NCBI RefSeq assembly: GCF_000753865.1
Contig: NZ_JQFW01000031.1
Location: 124,001-188,000 of the forward strand
DNA from: Alteromonas sp. LOR
Lineage (GTDB): Bacteria > Pseudomonadota > Gammaproteobacteria > Enterobacterales > Alteromonadaceae
Length of the DNA: 64,000 nucleotides
Reading direction: 5' to 3'
Part shown: piece after piece, positions 1 through 7,509 of the stretch
Layout of the letters: every line of letters starts with the position of its first letter
Numbering within the stretch: position 1 is the first letter of the stretch
Notes under the pieces: model-generated
Seen by the model: the letters and a program-made list of their open reading frames with translations, nothing else
What the model was told of the DNA's origin: nothing
Databases searched by the model: none
Made by a program: the position numbers and the translations under genes

Positions 1-2086
1 CACCTGCTTTAACCACCTCGCGAGGGTCTGAGATAAACTTGTTGGTCAGCGCCGAAATATGCACTAGACCATCTTGGTGAACACCCACATCCACAAAAGC
101 GCCAAAATTGGCTACATTACTCACCACGCCTTCAAGGATCATTCCCGGCTCTAAGTCGGTAATTTTTTCTACGCCTTCTTTAAATGAAGCCGTTTTAAAT
201 TCTGGACGAGGGTCGCGGCCTGGTTTTTCAAGCTCTTTAAATATGTCTTTAACGGTAGGAATACCAAAATCGTCATTAGTGAACGTCTCGGGCGATAAGC
301 TTTTCAGCAATTCAGTATTGCCAATAATATCGTTTACCGCCACTGCTGCCGTATCCACAATTTTGTCTACCACAGGATACGCTTCAGGGTGCACTGAAGA
401 AGCATCTAGCGGGTTACTTCCGTTGACAATGCGCAAAAAACCAGCGGCTTGTTCATAGGCTTTAGGGCCTAGGCGTTCAACGTCTAACAAGGCTTTACGG
501 TTTGAAAATGCGCCCTTGCTGTCCCTAAGCTTCACAATATTGTGAGCCAGTGTCTTATTTAACCCCGACACATAACTAAGCAAGGCGGGTGATGCTGTAT
601 TTAAATCAACACCAACTGCATTCACACAATCTTCTATAACACGGTCTAGTGACTTTCCAAGCTGACTTTGACTGACATCATGCTGGTATTGGCCTACACC
701 AATCGCTTTAGGCTCAATTTTTACCAGCTCGGCTAACGGGTCTTGTAACCGGCGAGCAATAGAGACCGCACCGCGTATAGAAACATCGAGGGTGGGCAGT
801 TCTTTTGAAGCCAGTTCTGATGCTGAGTACACAGATGCACCGGCTTCGCTAACCATGATTTTTTGTGCGCTAAGGTCTGGGTTGTTTTTTAACACCTCAC
901 CAACCAGCTTGTCTGTCTCTCGCGAACCGGTTCCGTTGCCAATACTGATCAAGTCCACTTTGTACTGTTTGCACAAGGTGGTTAGCGTGCGGCTTGATTT
1001 ATCCCACTGATTTTGCGGCGCATGAGGGAATATCGTATTCGACGCTAATACTTTTCCGGTGCTATCTACAATAGCGACCTTTACCCCAGTGCGTAAGCCT
1101 GGATCTAACCCCATTGTGGTTTTAGCACCCGCAGGGGCAGCCATTAACAGGTCGTTGAGGTTTTTGGCAAATACATCAATCGCCTCTTTTTCAGCGCGCT
1201 CTCTAAGGGCACTGAAAAGTTCGGTTTCCATATGAAGACCAATCTTTATCTTCCACGTCCACTGCACCACTTGCGCAAGAAAATCGTCGGCGGAACGTCC
1301 GCGATGGGTAATGGCGTAGTGTGAAGCAATAATATGCTCGCAATGAGACGGCCCTTTTTCATCTTGCTGTGGGTCTGCATCTATCTGAATGTGCAGTAAG
1401 CCTTCGTTACGGCCCCTGAACATAGCAAGCGCACGGTGTGAGGGCACCCCTTTGTATTTTTCGCTATGAGAAAAATAATCTTTATATTTTGCGGCATCTT
1501 TTTCTTTACCCGGCGCAAGAGTGCTTTTAAGGTGCGCGTTTTCGGTTAGGTAAAGACGGATTTTGCCAAGTAGCGCGGCGTCTTCAGCAAAGCGCTCCAT
1601 CAGGATAAAGCGAGCGCCTTCTAAAGCAGCTTTGGTGTCGGCAACGCCTTTTTCTCCATCCACATACTGGTTTGCTGCTTCTTCGATGTTGGTGTCGGGC
1701 TTGTTAAATAACAAATCAGCTAATGGCGATAAGCCTGCTTCAATCGCAATCTGTCCTTTGGTGCGACGGCGAGGTTTAAACGGCAGGTATAAGTCTTCAA
1801 GGGTGGTTTTGCTATCGGCATTGCCAATATTGGCTTTTAACTCGTCGGTAAGTTTACCTTGCTCATCTATCGAGCGAAGGATCACGTCGCGGCGCTCTTC
1901 AAGTTCGCGCAAATAGGTGAGTCGCTGTTCTAAATTTCTCAATTGCGTATCGTCGAGCCCTTCTGTGGCCTCTTTTCTGTAACGAGCAATAAAAGGAACA
2001 GTCGCTCCTCCATCGAGAAGTTTTACCGCTGCGTTGACTTGCGACGCTTGTACTGAAAGTTCTTCAGCAATTTTATTGATAATCAT
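1..2086 (-). CDS. tex: Tex-family S1 RNA-binding transcription accessory protein, C-terminus cut by window edge
   Basis: About 695 codons are visible. The reading frame starts at an ATG at 2084-2086 and runs off the left edge, so the extreme C-terminus, including the end of the S1 domain, is missing. The N-terminus ([12 protein letters not shown], then a [17 protein letters not shown] stretch) is typical of Tex/YhgF proteins, which are usually about 770 residues. Tex binds RNA and is linked to transcription elongation; its YqgF-like and helix-hairpin-helix domains lie in the middle of the protein. greB lies upstream on the same strand, the same pairing as greB-yhgF in E. coli, which supports the call. 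A hairpin (arms about 2134-2143 and 2149-2161) lies in the leader between greB and tex. Confidence 0.93.
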   Translation of the reverse strand, partial: MIINKIAEELSVQASQVNAAVKLLDGGATVPFIARYRKEATEGLDDTQLRNLEQRLTYLRELEERRDVILRSIDEQGKLTDELKANIGNADSKTTLEDLYLPFKPRRRTKGQIAIEAGLSPLADLLFNKPDTNIEEAANQYVDGEKGVADTKAALEGARFILMERFAEDAALLGKIRLYLTENAHLKSTLAPGKEKDAAKYKDYFSHSEKYKGVPSHRALAMFRGRNEGLLHIQIDADPQQDEKGPSHCEHIIASHYAITHRGRSADDFLAQVVQWTWKIKIGLHMETELFSALRERAEKEAIDVFAKNLNDLLMAAPAGAKTTMGLDPGLRTGVKVAIVDSTGKVLASNTIFPHAPQNQWDKSSRTLTTLCKQYKVDLISIGNGTGSRETDKLVGEVLKNNPDLSAQKIMVSEAGASVYSASELASKELPTLDVSIRGAVSIARRLQDPLAELVKIEPKAIGVGQYQHDVSQSQLGKSLDRVIEDCVNAVGVDLNTASPALLSYVSGLNKTLAHNIVKLRDSKGAFSNRKALLDVERLGPKAYEQAAGFLRIVNGSNPLDASSVHPEAYPVVDKIVDTAAVAVNDIIGNTELLKSLSPETFTNDDFGIPTVKDIFKELEKPGRDPRPEFKTASFKEGVEKITDLEPGMILEGVVSNVANFGAFVDVGVHQDGLVHISALTNKFISDPREVVKAG

Positions 2087-2257
2087 ATATGGCCCAAAAT
2101 ACTATTGATGCGCTTTTGACAAAAGCGAGAAACCTGCACGAACCTGATGTTCGTGGTGCAGTGTTTGTACTGGAAATAATAACGGCGAGTATAGCATCGC
2201 CATTTGGCAAAAGTCGTCTGATCATCCGCTAGTTAACGGTGTGTGCTTGACGTAACA

Positions 2258-2743
2258 CTATATTTTATCTGTGGGGTCGTACCAAATTCTGTTTATCCAC
2301 CATTCCTTTATATCGGTTTCGGTTTTTACTACGAACTCATCGTCCTCTTCTTTTCCTACAAGTGCTCTTGCCATAGGGGAATCAATAGAAATGTAGTCTT
2401 TTCGACCGAAAATTTCGTCGTAACCAGCGAGTCTTAGCTCTAGTACTTCGCCGGCTTCGTTCTCTATCTCTACCCAGGCCCCAAAGAACACTTTACCTTC
2501 TTGCTGTGGGTCATAATCCACCACTTTTAGGTTTTCTAAGCATTTTCGTAAGTAACGAACACGGCGATCTATCTCGCGCAGCTTCTTCTTGTTGTACTGA
2601 TAATCAGCATTTTCACTGCGATCGCCAAGGCTAGCCGCCCACGTGACTTTGCGGGTTATTTCAGGCCTTTCCTCACGCCATAAAACTTCAAGCTCGTTCC
2701 TGAGTTTTGTGTAGCCTTTTCGAGTGATAAGTGGAGTCTTCAC
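2258..2743 (-). CDS. greB: Transcription elongation factor GreB
   Basis: The protein has 161 residues, the normal GreB length. GreB binds the secondary channel of RNA polymerase and stimulates transcript cleavage in backtracked complexes. The N-terminal half is the coiled coil carrying the acidic tip (LGDRSENADYQYNKKKLREI contains the conserved D and E), and the C-terminal half is the FKBP-like GreA/GreB domain. The ending with IWYDP is usual for GreB and distinguishes it from GreA. The start is a GTG at 2741-2743 preceded by an AGGAT-like ribosome site; no better ATG exists nearby. tex follows on the same strand after about 170 bp. Confidence 0.95.
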   Translation of the reverse strand: MKTPLITRKGYTKLRNELEVLWREERPEITRKVTWAASLGDRSENADYQYNKKKLREIDRRVRYLRKCLENLKVVDYDPQQEGKVFFGAWVEIENEAGEVLELRLAGYDEIFGRKDYISIDSPMARALVGKEEDDEFVVKTETDIKEWWINRIWYDPTDKI

Positions 2744-3056
2744 AATATCCTATAAATGAATGGTCAGTGTTTCTTTACTGTATGTGGGTAATAACAAAAA
2801 ACGCAATCCCTTATTTTTATGAAAGAGCCATAACAAATAAGCCGTAGCCAAAAAGCCATAGCAAAAGAGGTATTGCAAAAGTTGGCAGTAAAAATACAGC
2901 AATGGATACTCGGGCACGCTCTAGGTCAACACGCCTTCAACAGCGCTTAAAAAAAGGAGTAACGGATATAGAGAGGATAATTTACGGTGAAATAATGAAC
3001 ATAAACTTTTACCCGCGTGTCACAGTATAAATAGTGAACAATTTAAGGATGGTGTT
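2744..3056. other. Intergenic region between greB and the small membrane protein gene
   Basis: This 313 bp region must hold the divergent promoters for greB (minus) and the downstream small gene (plus). Around 2826-2865 the motif AGCC(A/G)TA(A/G)C occurs three times in imperfect tandem. A 42-codon open frame at 2902-3030 has no ribosome site and I do not call it. I could not pick a convincing sigma70 promoter by eye. Confidence 0.4.
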
Positions 3057-3326
3057 ATGCAAAACAAATTATCCGTATTTTATCGTCAAAAGACCCACAA
3101 TGATTCGCTCAATGTGAGCGGTACCATTCTTGGCTTTATGGTGCTGCTAACTGGCGGGTTATTACTATTTTACGCTTTTTTAGATGTGGTTGTTCGTTTA
3201 GAGAGTATTCAAACCGTTCTCTTTATATTTGCAGGAATAACAATGTATAGAATAGGCCAGTCTCTGCTTAAGCACTTTGCTAGCTTTAAGCTGCACACCG
3301 AACGCCGCCGCAGCCCTGAGCGGTAA
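3057..3326 (+). CDS. Small two-helix membrane protein of unknown function
   Basis: The protein has 89 residues and I do not recognise its family. It starts at an ATG preceded by AAGGA with good spacing. Two hydrophobic segments, about residues 20-45 and 50-68, suggest a hairpin in the inner membrane with both ends in the cytoplasm; the C-terminal tail is basic (HTERRRSPER). The last codons and the stop lie inside the first unit of an 18-19 bp tandem repeat that continues downstream, so the C-terminus may have been altered by the repeat. The upstream neighbour greB is divergent. Confidence 0.6.
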   Translation: MQNKLSVFYRQKTHNDSLNVSGTILGFMVLLTGGLLLFYAFLDVVVRLESIQTVLFIFAGITMYRIGQSLLKHFASFKLHTERRRSPER

Positions 3327-3420
3327 AACAGCCTTGAGCGATAAAAACAGCCCTGAGCGATAAAAACAGCCTTGAGCGGTAAAACAGCCCTGAGCGGTAA
3401 AACATCCCTGAGCCTTAAAT
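3311..3420. repeat. Tandem array of 18-19 bp, six units
   Basis: Six consecutive units of the form CAGCC(C/T)TGAGCG(G/A)TAAAA begin at 3311, 3329, 3348, 3367, 3385 and 3403; the last is degenerate. Units alternate between CCC and CTT at one position and between 18 and 19 bp in length. The first unit contains the stop codon of the 89-residue membrane protein. There are no unique spacers, so this is not a CRISPR array. Confidence 0.9.
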
Positions 3421-3499
3421 CAAAACAGTCTAACCACGGCAATTTAAGTCGAAAATGTTACAAGAAAAGTCGGTTACAAAGGTGAAAAATCAACGCACT

Positions 3500-3668
3500 G
3501 TACTATAGTTATAGAGTGATTCGAGGCACCTAGCACATTGAAATATCCACTTTACTAATTGGATACAGACGTGGTTGAACACCACTCGCTCATAGGGAAA
3601 GGTAGGCATGGAATTAGCTGACTCACTAAAACAACAAAGCCGACGTAATTAGCGTCGGCTTTCTCTTT
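3500..3668 (+). ncRNA. Candidate small RNA ending in a strong terminator
   Basis: This gene-free stretch carries three successive hairpins: TATCCA/TGGATA (3544-3549 with 3560-3565), GTGGT/ACCAC (3571-3575 with 3581-3585), and the terminator stem at 3636-3662. No ORF with a ribosome site is present. The arrangement fits a structured small RNA, but I see no clear promoter and recognise no family. It could instead be only the shared terminator region between two convergent transcripts. Confidence 0.25.
3636..3668. terminator. Rho-independent terminator, possibly bidirectional
   Basis: A perfect 10 bp stem, AAAGCCGACG (3636-3645) with CGTCGGCTTT (3653-3662), surrounds a 7 nt loop. A T-rich run follows on the plus strand (TTTCTCTTTT). 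On the minus strand the stem is followed by TTTGTTGTTTT, so it can also end the fkpA transcript. Confidence 0.8.
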
Positions 3669-3723
3669 TCTGCACTCGTGCTATTTTGTGAGGCGAAGAA
3701 AACGCCACCATAAATAGCAGATG

Positions 3724-4509
3724 TTACTCAGTTGGTGCTTCTGTTGCTGGTGCTTTTACTTCAAGTAGCTCAACATCAAAAATAAGTGTTGAGTTTGGCG
3801 TAATCGCTCCAGTAGCACGCTCACCGTAGGCAAGTTCTGATGGGATGTGGAAGCGGTATTTAGCGCCTTCCTTCATTAATTGAACACCCTCAGTCCAGCC
3901 AGGAATAACGCGGTTTAGTGGAAATTCAGCTGGCTCGCCTCTGTCATATGATGAGTCGAAAACAGTGCCATCTAGCAAGGTGCCACGGTAATGTACTTTA
4001 ACCATGTCAGTAGCATCAGGGCTGTTGCCTTCACCTTCTTCAAGCACTTCGTATTGTAGGCCTGATTCGGTCGTGGTTACGCCATCGCGCTCTGCATTTT
4101 CTGCAAGGTACGCAACACCGGCTTCAATATTCTTTTCTGCCGCTTGTGCCGCCATTTCTTGTTGCTTAGTACGCAACATTTCTTCGCCTTGTTGAGCAAT
4201 TTGTTGGATCTGCTCTGGCGTAAATTTAAGCGTGTCGTTTAAACCGTCAGTAAAGCCTTGCTTAAGTGCGTCTTGATCAAGTGCTAAACCAAGTTGTTCT
4301 TGCTGCTCAGCTCGATTAGTCACAAATAAGCCCATGCTTGCACCCATTGCGTATGCCTGCTTTTGCGTATCTGTCATTTCTTCTGCTGCAACAGAAGATG
4401 CGTTGGCATTGTCTGCGCTGGTAGTTGTAGCCTCATCTGAAGTATTAGGCTGGCAAGCGAATAGTCCAAGCGCAGCTAGTGTTGATAAGGCAACGAGCGA
4501 CTTCTGCAT
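3724..4509 (-). CDS. fkpA: FkpA/Mip-type FKBP peptidyl-prolyl isomerase, predicted lipoprotein
   Basis: The start is taken at the ATG at 4507-4509, which has a GGAG site 8 nt upstream; an upstream in-frame ATG at 4539 lacks one. The N-terminus MQKSLVALSTLAALGLFAC is a lipoprotein signal with the lipid-bearing Cys at about residue 19. Residues about 45-130 form the alpha-helical dimerisation arm typical of FkpA/Mip. Residues about 150-250 are the FKBP domain (VHYRGTLLDGTVFDSSYDRG, VIPGWTEGVQLM, IPSELAYG). Such proteins fold envelope proteins in the periplasm. E. coli FkpA is soluble, so lipid anchoring is a difference. Position upstream of slyX matches enterobacterial order. The low-complexity Glu/Ala/Thr linker after the Cys is normal for lipoproteins. 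Confidence 0.9.
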   Translation of the reverse strand: MQKSLVALSTLAALGLFACQPNTSDEATTTSADNANASSVAAEEMTDTQKQAYAMGASMGLFVTNRAEQQEQLGLALDQDALKQGFTDGLNDTLKFTPEQIQQIAQQGEEMLRTKQQEMAAQAAEKNIEAGVAYLAENAERDGVTTTESGLQYEVLEEGEGNSPDATDMVKVHYRGTLLDGTVFDSSYDRGEPAEFPLNRVIPGWTEGVQLMKEGAKYRFHIPSELAYGERATGAITPNSTLIFDVELLEVKAPATEAPTE

Positions 4510-4661
4510 AAAAACGTCTCCATTAATTTTTATCATCATGCTTCAATGTCTATACTGCTGCATCTAAGGCAGTGCGCACGATAGTTAAAGATGCGATATC
4601 CGTGCTATGTTAAACGTAGCGTTTACAAAGCGAAACCCATTTGATTATGTTTAGGTCCAAA

Positions 4662-5639
4662 ATGTTCCTGAGATTATTATTACTCATCACAGCTATTTGC
4701 GGATCCGTAGGGTGTACGGTTCCTGATACTACGCCATTAAAGCAGTGGCGTCATGTTGAAGAAGGTGCATATGCGGCAGACATTTCCGCAGACGGGACCA
4801 TTGCCGTTGTCTCTGGCGTTGATAACGGCATCAACGTGTGGCGTATTGGTGATAGCGAACCTCTGTACCGTTGGGGGCATCAAAGCGAAGGTAATAATCT
4901 TGTAGTGTCGGTGCATATCAGCGCAGACAAGCGATTTGTTGTTACCGCAGACAGAGTTGCGTTTGCTTTGTGGGATATGGAAACTGGCGAGCCTGTAGGG
5001 TTCTGGCGAATAGATGAATCAAACATAAGAGATGTAGCCGTTACTAATAATGGCAGAGGAATACTCGTGGCTCGCTCAAGCGGCAAAGTCATGTTTTTCG
5101 AACCCAGTACCCAGCGGCGTCTTGAGTTTTTGGGACATCAGGAAAAAGTGAACTCTATTGATATTTCGCCAAATGGCAAGTATGCGCTCACCGGTGGTAA
5201 TGACTACCTTGCGTATTTATGGAGCACTGAAACTGGACAAATTTTGCATACCTTTACCCATCCCACCCGGGTCACCAAGGTAGCGTTGGACGATGAAGGG
5301 CGATTCGCCTTTACCGCCGATAGTCAAAGCAAGTCGCAAGTTTGGAATGTGCAAACCGGGCAACCTGTGAGCAGCCTAAATTACATTGCGCGGCAAAAGA
5401 TATTCACCGATGTGGAGTTTTCAAAAGACGGTAAGTATTTACTTACTGGTTCGCCATCACGAAAAGCTTATCTGTGGGATATTGAAACAGGCGATCAAAT
5501 TCAGTCTATTCAAGTAGCGGTGCGTGACACAATATCGCCACCTACGTCAGTTGTGTATGGCGTTGGGTTCTTGCCAAATGGTAACATAGTCACAGAAAGC
5601 AGCAGTGGCTTAGCCGAAGTGTGGCAGCGAGAGCGATAG
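4662..5639 (+). CDS. WD40-repeat lipoprotein
   Basis: The N-terminus MFLRLLLLITAICGSVGC is a signal peptide ending in a probable lipidated Cys, so the protein is likely anchored in the envelope. The rest is a run of WD40-like blades with endings such as INVWRIG, FALWDME, YLWSTETG, SQVWNVQTG and YLWDIETG, about six or seven, enough for one beta-propeller. It probably scaffolds protein-protein contacts; no catalytic motif is visible. The ATG at 4662 is preferred because AGG lies 6 nt upstream; ATG 4647 and TTG 4641 are in-frame alternatives. It sits between fkpA (divergent) and slyX (same strand), a place where E. coli has no such gene. Confidence 0.8.
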   Translation: MFLRLLLLITAICGSVGCTVPDTTPLKQWRHVEEGAYAADISADGTIAVVSGVDNGINVWRIGDSEPLYRWGHQSEGNNLVVSVHISADKRFVVTADRVAFALWDMETGEPVGFWRIDESNIRDVAVTNNGRGILVARSSGKVMFFEPSTQRRLEFLGHQEKVNSIDISPNGKYALTGGNDYLAYLWSTETGQILHTFTHPTRVTKVALDDEGRFAFTADSQSKSQVWNVQTGQPVSSLNYIARQKIFTDVEFSKDGKYLLTGSPSRKAYLWDIETGDQIQSIQVAVRDTISPPTSVVYGVGFLPNGNIVTESSSGLAEVWQRER

Positions 5640-5713
5640 CCAGTAGTAGCAACACCATTTGCAGGACGCGAAATAAAACGCGTGCTAAGCAGCAAAAAAC
5701 CATAGAGAGCGCG

Positions 5714-5980
5714 ATGACTCACAAACACAATGACGAAGAAAAGCGAATGGCAACGCTACAGGCGCAGTTAGACAGCGCCCATGAAAGTATTGAAGAACTG
5801 CAAACCAAAGTAGCTTTTCAAGAGTACACCATTGATTCATTAAACGACGCACTGTCCTCTCAGCAAAAGCAGTTGGATGACTTGTTGTTTAAGGTTCGTC
5901 ATGTTGTGGACAGAGTAAAGTCTATCGAGCCATCAAATATGGCGAAAGAGTCTGAGGAAACACCGCCTCCTCACTTTTAA
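5714..5980 (+). CDS. slyX: SlyX family protein
   Basis: The protein has 88 residues from the ATG at 5714; longer readings begin inside the WD40 gene and lack a good ribosome site. SlyX is a short coiled-coil protein of unknown biochemical role. Here residues about 10-70 are strongly helical with heptads, and residues about 25-55 contain ELQTKVAFQEYTIDSLNDAL, close to the SlyX consensus with FQE and LND. The tail ends in PPPHF, as usual in the family. The gene follows the WD40 lipoprotein gene after 74 bp and is probably in the same transcript. Confidence 0.92.
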   Translation: MTHKHNDEEKRMATLQAQLDSAHESIEELQTKVAFQEYTIDSLNDALSSQQKQLDDLLFKVRHVVDRVKSIEPSNMAKESEETPPPHF

Positions 5981-6032
5981 TTTATAAGTAGCAAGCAGTG
6001 ATGCGCTTGTGCAGCAATAGAAGGTTTAAAAA

Positions 6033-6206
6033 ATGAGCGATTTTGATATGGATGCATTTGACATAGATGCACTTGATAATATTGACTTTGATTCAGTGGA
6101 AAAGTCGATGGCTGAAAATCAGGCCAAAAAAGATGAAAAAGACAATCAAGCTATTGAGGGCATGCGAGATGGTGCCAACGATTGTGGTGACAGCTGCACG
6201 ATCTGA
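6033..6206 (+). CDS. Small acidic protein of unknown function
   Basis: The ORF codes for 57 residues from an ATG with a good AGAAGG site 8 nt upstream, 52 bp after slyX. The product is highly acidic (MSDFDMDAFDIDALDNIDFD at the N-terminus) and ends with two close cysteines in DCGDSCTI. There is no signal peptide or membrane segment. A perfect 10 bp hairpin follows 28 bp downstream, as expected at the end of a transcript. I do not recognise the family; the well-placed ribosome site and lack of frame interruption argue that it is real. Confidence 0.6.
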   Translation: MSDFDMDAFDIDALDNIDFDSVEKSMAENQAKKDEKDNQAIEGMRDGANDCGDSCTI

Positions 6207-6534
6207 GAAGACCGTAATAAGAATAGCGCGACAAGAACTGCGTAATAAGAAATACGCAGTTCACTCGTTCATTTACTCAGCCACTTAGAAAGCACATTGT
6301 CTAGGCGTTCTAAGTAGCTGTGAATGTTTTTATTAGTTATAACCTCACATCCACGACTTAAAATCCCCACCTTAGTGACCACGTATTTTTTTGAAATTCG
6401 ATGCCTGTAAAGCTGCAGTTTTTTTATCTGTTTTGTATCATTTTAGTTCTAGTGTTCAGGTTTAACGATGGCGTTTTTATGTCACTCTCTTTGAGGTAGC
6501 AATAAAGCTACCTCAATTTTCTATGGAGAGAAAA
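6207..6534. other. Gene-poor region with three inverted repeats upstream of the microcin-like gene
   Basis: The stretch contains a perfect 10 bp hairpin at 6235-6262 (GAACTGCGTA with TACGCAGTTC), a 13 bp arm repeat with one mismatch at 6278-6290 and 6308-6320 followed by TGTTTTTATT, and a third hairpin at 6491-6516 directly before the next gene. The base composition is AT-rich. A promoter for the downstream gene is expected around 6400-6480, but no box is convincing by eye. Confidence 0.5.
6491..6521 (+). terminator. Terminator-like hairpin just before the microcin-like gene
   Basis: A perfect 10 bp stem, TTGAGGTAGC (6491-6500) with GCTACCTCAA (6507-6516), encloses a 6 nt loop and is followed by TTTTC. 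The downstream ribosome site GGAGAG begins at 6525, only 9 nt after the stem. The hairpin could end transcription from upstream, or act as an attenuator or mRNA-protecting 5' stem for the peptide gene. Confidence 0.6.
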
Positions 6535-6738
6535 ATGCAAACTTTAAGTAAAACAGATCTAATGGCAGTGAGTGGCGGGTGTGAGGAATACTGCTGGGGA
6601 GACTTCGAAATGGGCGACTTTGCAGCGCAGACTATAGGCGGCGGTGTTGCTGGGCTTGCTGGTGGTCCACTAGGTGCCATGGGCGGAGCCGCGGGGGCTG
6701 CTGTAGCTTACCTTTTCGGCGTTGCTTGGACTGATTAA
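6535..6738 (+). CDS. Double-glycine leader peptide, microcin-like bacteriocin precursor
   Basis: The 67-residue product begins MQTLSKTDLMAVSGG, a classic double-glycine leader of the kind removed by C39-peptidase exporters. The predicted mature part of 52 residues starts CEEYCWGDFEMGDF, with two cysteines at positions 1 and 5. It then becomes a Gly/Ala-rich hydrophobic stretch with several GxxxG patterns (IGGGVAGLAGGPLGAMGGAA), typical of class II microcins that insert in membranes. The start is the ATG at 6535, with GGAGAG upstream. The next gene begins one base after the stop. No C39 exporter lies beside it. A Gly-rich secreted signalling peptide is an alternative; bactericidal function is inferred. 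Confidence 0.65.
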   Translation: MQTLSKTDLMAVSGGCEEYCWGDFEMGDFAAQTIGGGVAGLAGGPLGAMGGAAGAAVAYLFGVAWTD

Positions 6739-6739
6739 A

Positions 6740-6934
6740 ATGCTAACGACATTTTATTCATTTTTAGGTGCTGTAGTTGTGGGTGTCGCTATCTTGTTGG
6801 TAACCGATATCGCAACTACGTCGATAAGCGCAATTGCTGGGCTATTTATTCACTTTTTTATAGGTATTGGCTCAGGCCTTACTTTTGTAAAAGTGTATAA
6901 CTACTTTGAATTGCGTGAACACCGACGGGCCTAG
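6740..6934 (+). CDS. Small membrane protein coupled to the microcin-like gene, possible immunity protein
   Basis: The protein has 64 residues and starts at the ATG at 6740, one base after the stop of the peptide gene, implying translational coupling. Two hydrophobic helices (about residues 3-22 and 28-50) are followed by a charged cytoplasmic tail ending REHRRA. Microcin immunity proteins are often small two- or three-helix inner-membrane proteins encoded right after the precursor, so this is a reasonable candidate by position and topology only. I recognise no family. A 12 bp terminator-like hairpin lies 41 bp downstream. Confidence 0.55.
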   Translation: MLTTFYSFLGAVVVGVAILLVTDIATTSISAIAGLFIHFFIGIGSGLTFVKVYNYFELREHRRA

Positions 6935-6975
6935 CGTTTGAATGAGCCCTTAAGTTAGCCCTTTAATTAACTCTT

Positions 6976-7004
6976 AAACTAGCGCTTTTATTAAGCGCTA
7001 GTTT
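6976..7004. terminator. Hairpin after the microcin-like pair
   Basis: A perfect 12 bp stem, AAACTAGCGCTT (6976-6987) with AAGCGCTAGTTT (6993-7004), has a 5 nt loop. The T-run after it is short, so termination efficiency is uncertain. It closes the two-gene unit on the plus strand. Confidence 0.6.
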
Positions 7005-7185
7005 AGATTCACGATTTGTGGGTTTTTGACTGAAGAGCTTGATTTAGATGTTCGATGCAAGCGCGTCGTGCGAGCTCTAAGATGAGCCCTAGCAATACAC
7101 GTGCACTATTCATATAACTGGCGCATGGCATATAGCAGGCGCATGAAAACGTTCTCTTAGTGTCAGGGCAATAGGCTAGGTTTAC

Positions 7186-7392
7186 CTAGTGAGGCTTGAA
7201 TATGCCGATAACGTTCTCGCTTTCTCTTGTTACCGCGCTCACCTTTTCATCGGTTTGTGCTTCATTGTAACCACACGCCACACACTCTAACTTCTCCACA
7301 TTATTTTCATAATATAAAGAAATCGTATCTAACTCTTTGCACTCAGGGCACGTTGCGCCAGCGACAAAGCGGCGTCTCACTGATTTTGACAT
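7186..7392 (-). CDS. yheV: YheV family zinc-ribbon protein
   Basis: The protein has 68 residues with two CxxC pairs (CPECKEL and CVACGY), forming a single zinc ribbon. The basic N-terminus MSKSVRRRFVAGATCPEC is the YheV signature. The biochemical role is unknown. In enterobacteria yheV lies next to kefGB and yheS. Here kef genes are absent and yheS follows on the opposite strand. The stop codon region overlaps a small palindrome, CTAGGT-TT-ACCTAG (7176-7189). Confidence 0.88.
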   Translation of the reverse strand: MSKSVRRRFVAGATCPECKELDTISLYYENNVEKLECVACGYNEAQTDEKVSAVTRESENVIGIFKPH

Positions 7393-7509
7393 ATCTATAC
7401 CTTTTGATGCGATGCCCTTATTATACCGCCAAACACGTTGCGTTGATCAGCTTTTACCTTAAGTTTTTGCTATTATACGCGCCCGAAGTTGTCCCAGCGT
7501 AGGTAAGTC

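Noticed and set aside
2902..3030. Plus-strand 42-codon ORF upstream of the small membrane protein
   Set aside because: There is no ribosome site, it lies in the promoter region of the next gene, and its Arg-rich start looks random.
3311..3420. CRISPR-like array
   Set aside because: Units are 18-19 bp, contiguous and without unique spacers.
6269..6442. Minus-strand open frame of about 57 codons with a protein-like end (HSYLERLDNVLSKWLSK)
   Set aside because: It has no ATG, GTG or TTG start with a ribosome site near its beginning and contains homopolymer A runs. It could be a gene remnant, but the inverted repeat at 6278-6320 explains part of the pattern.
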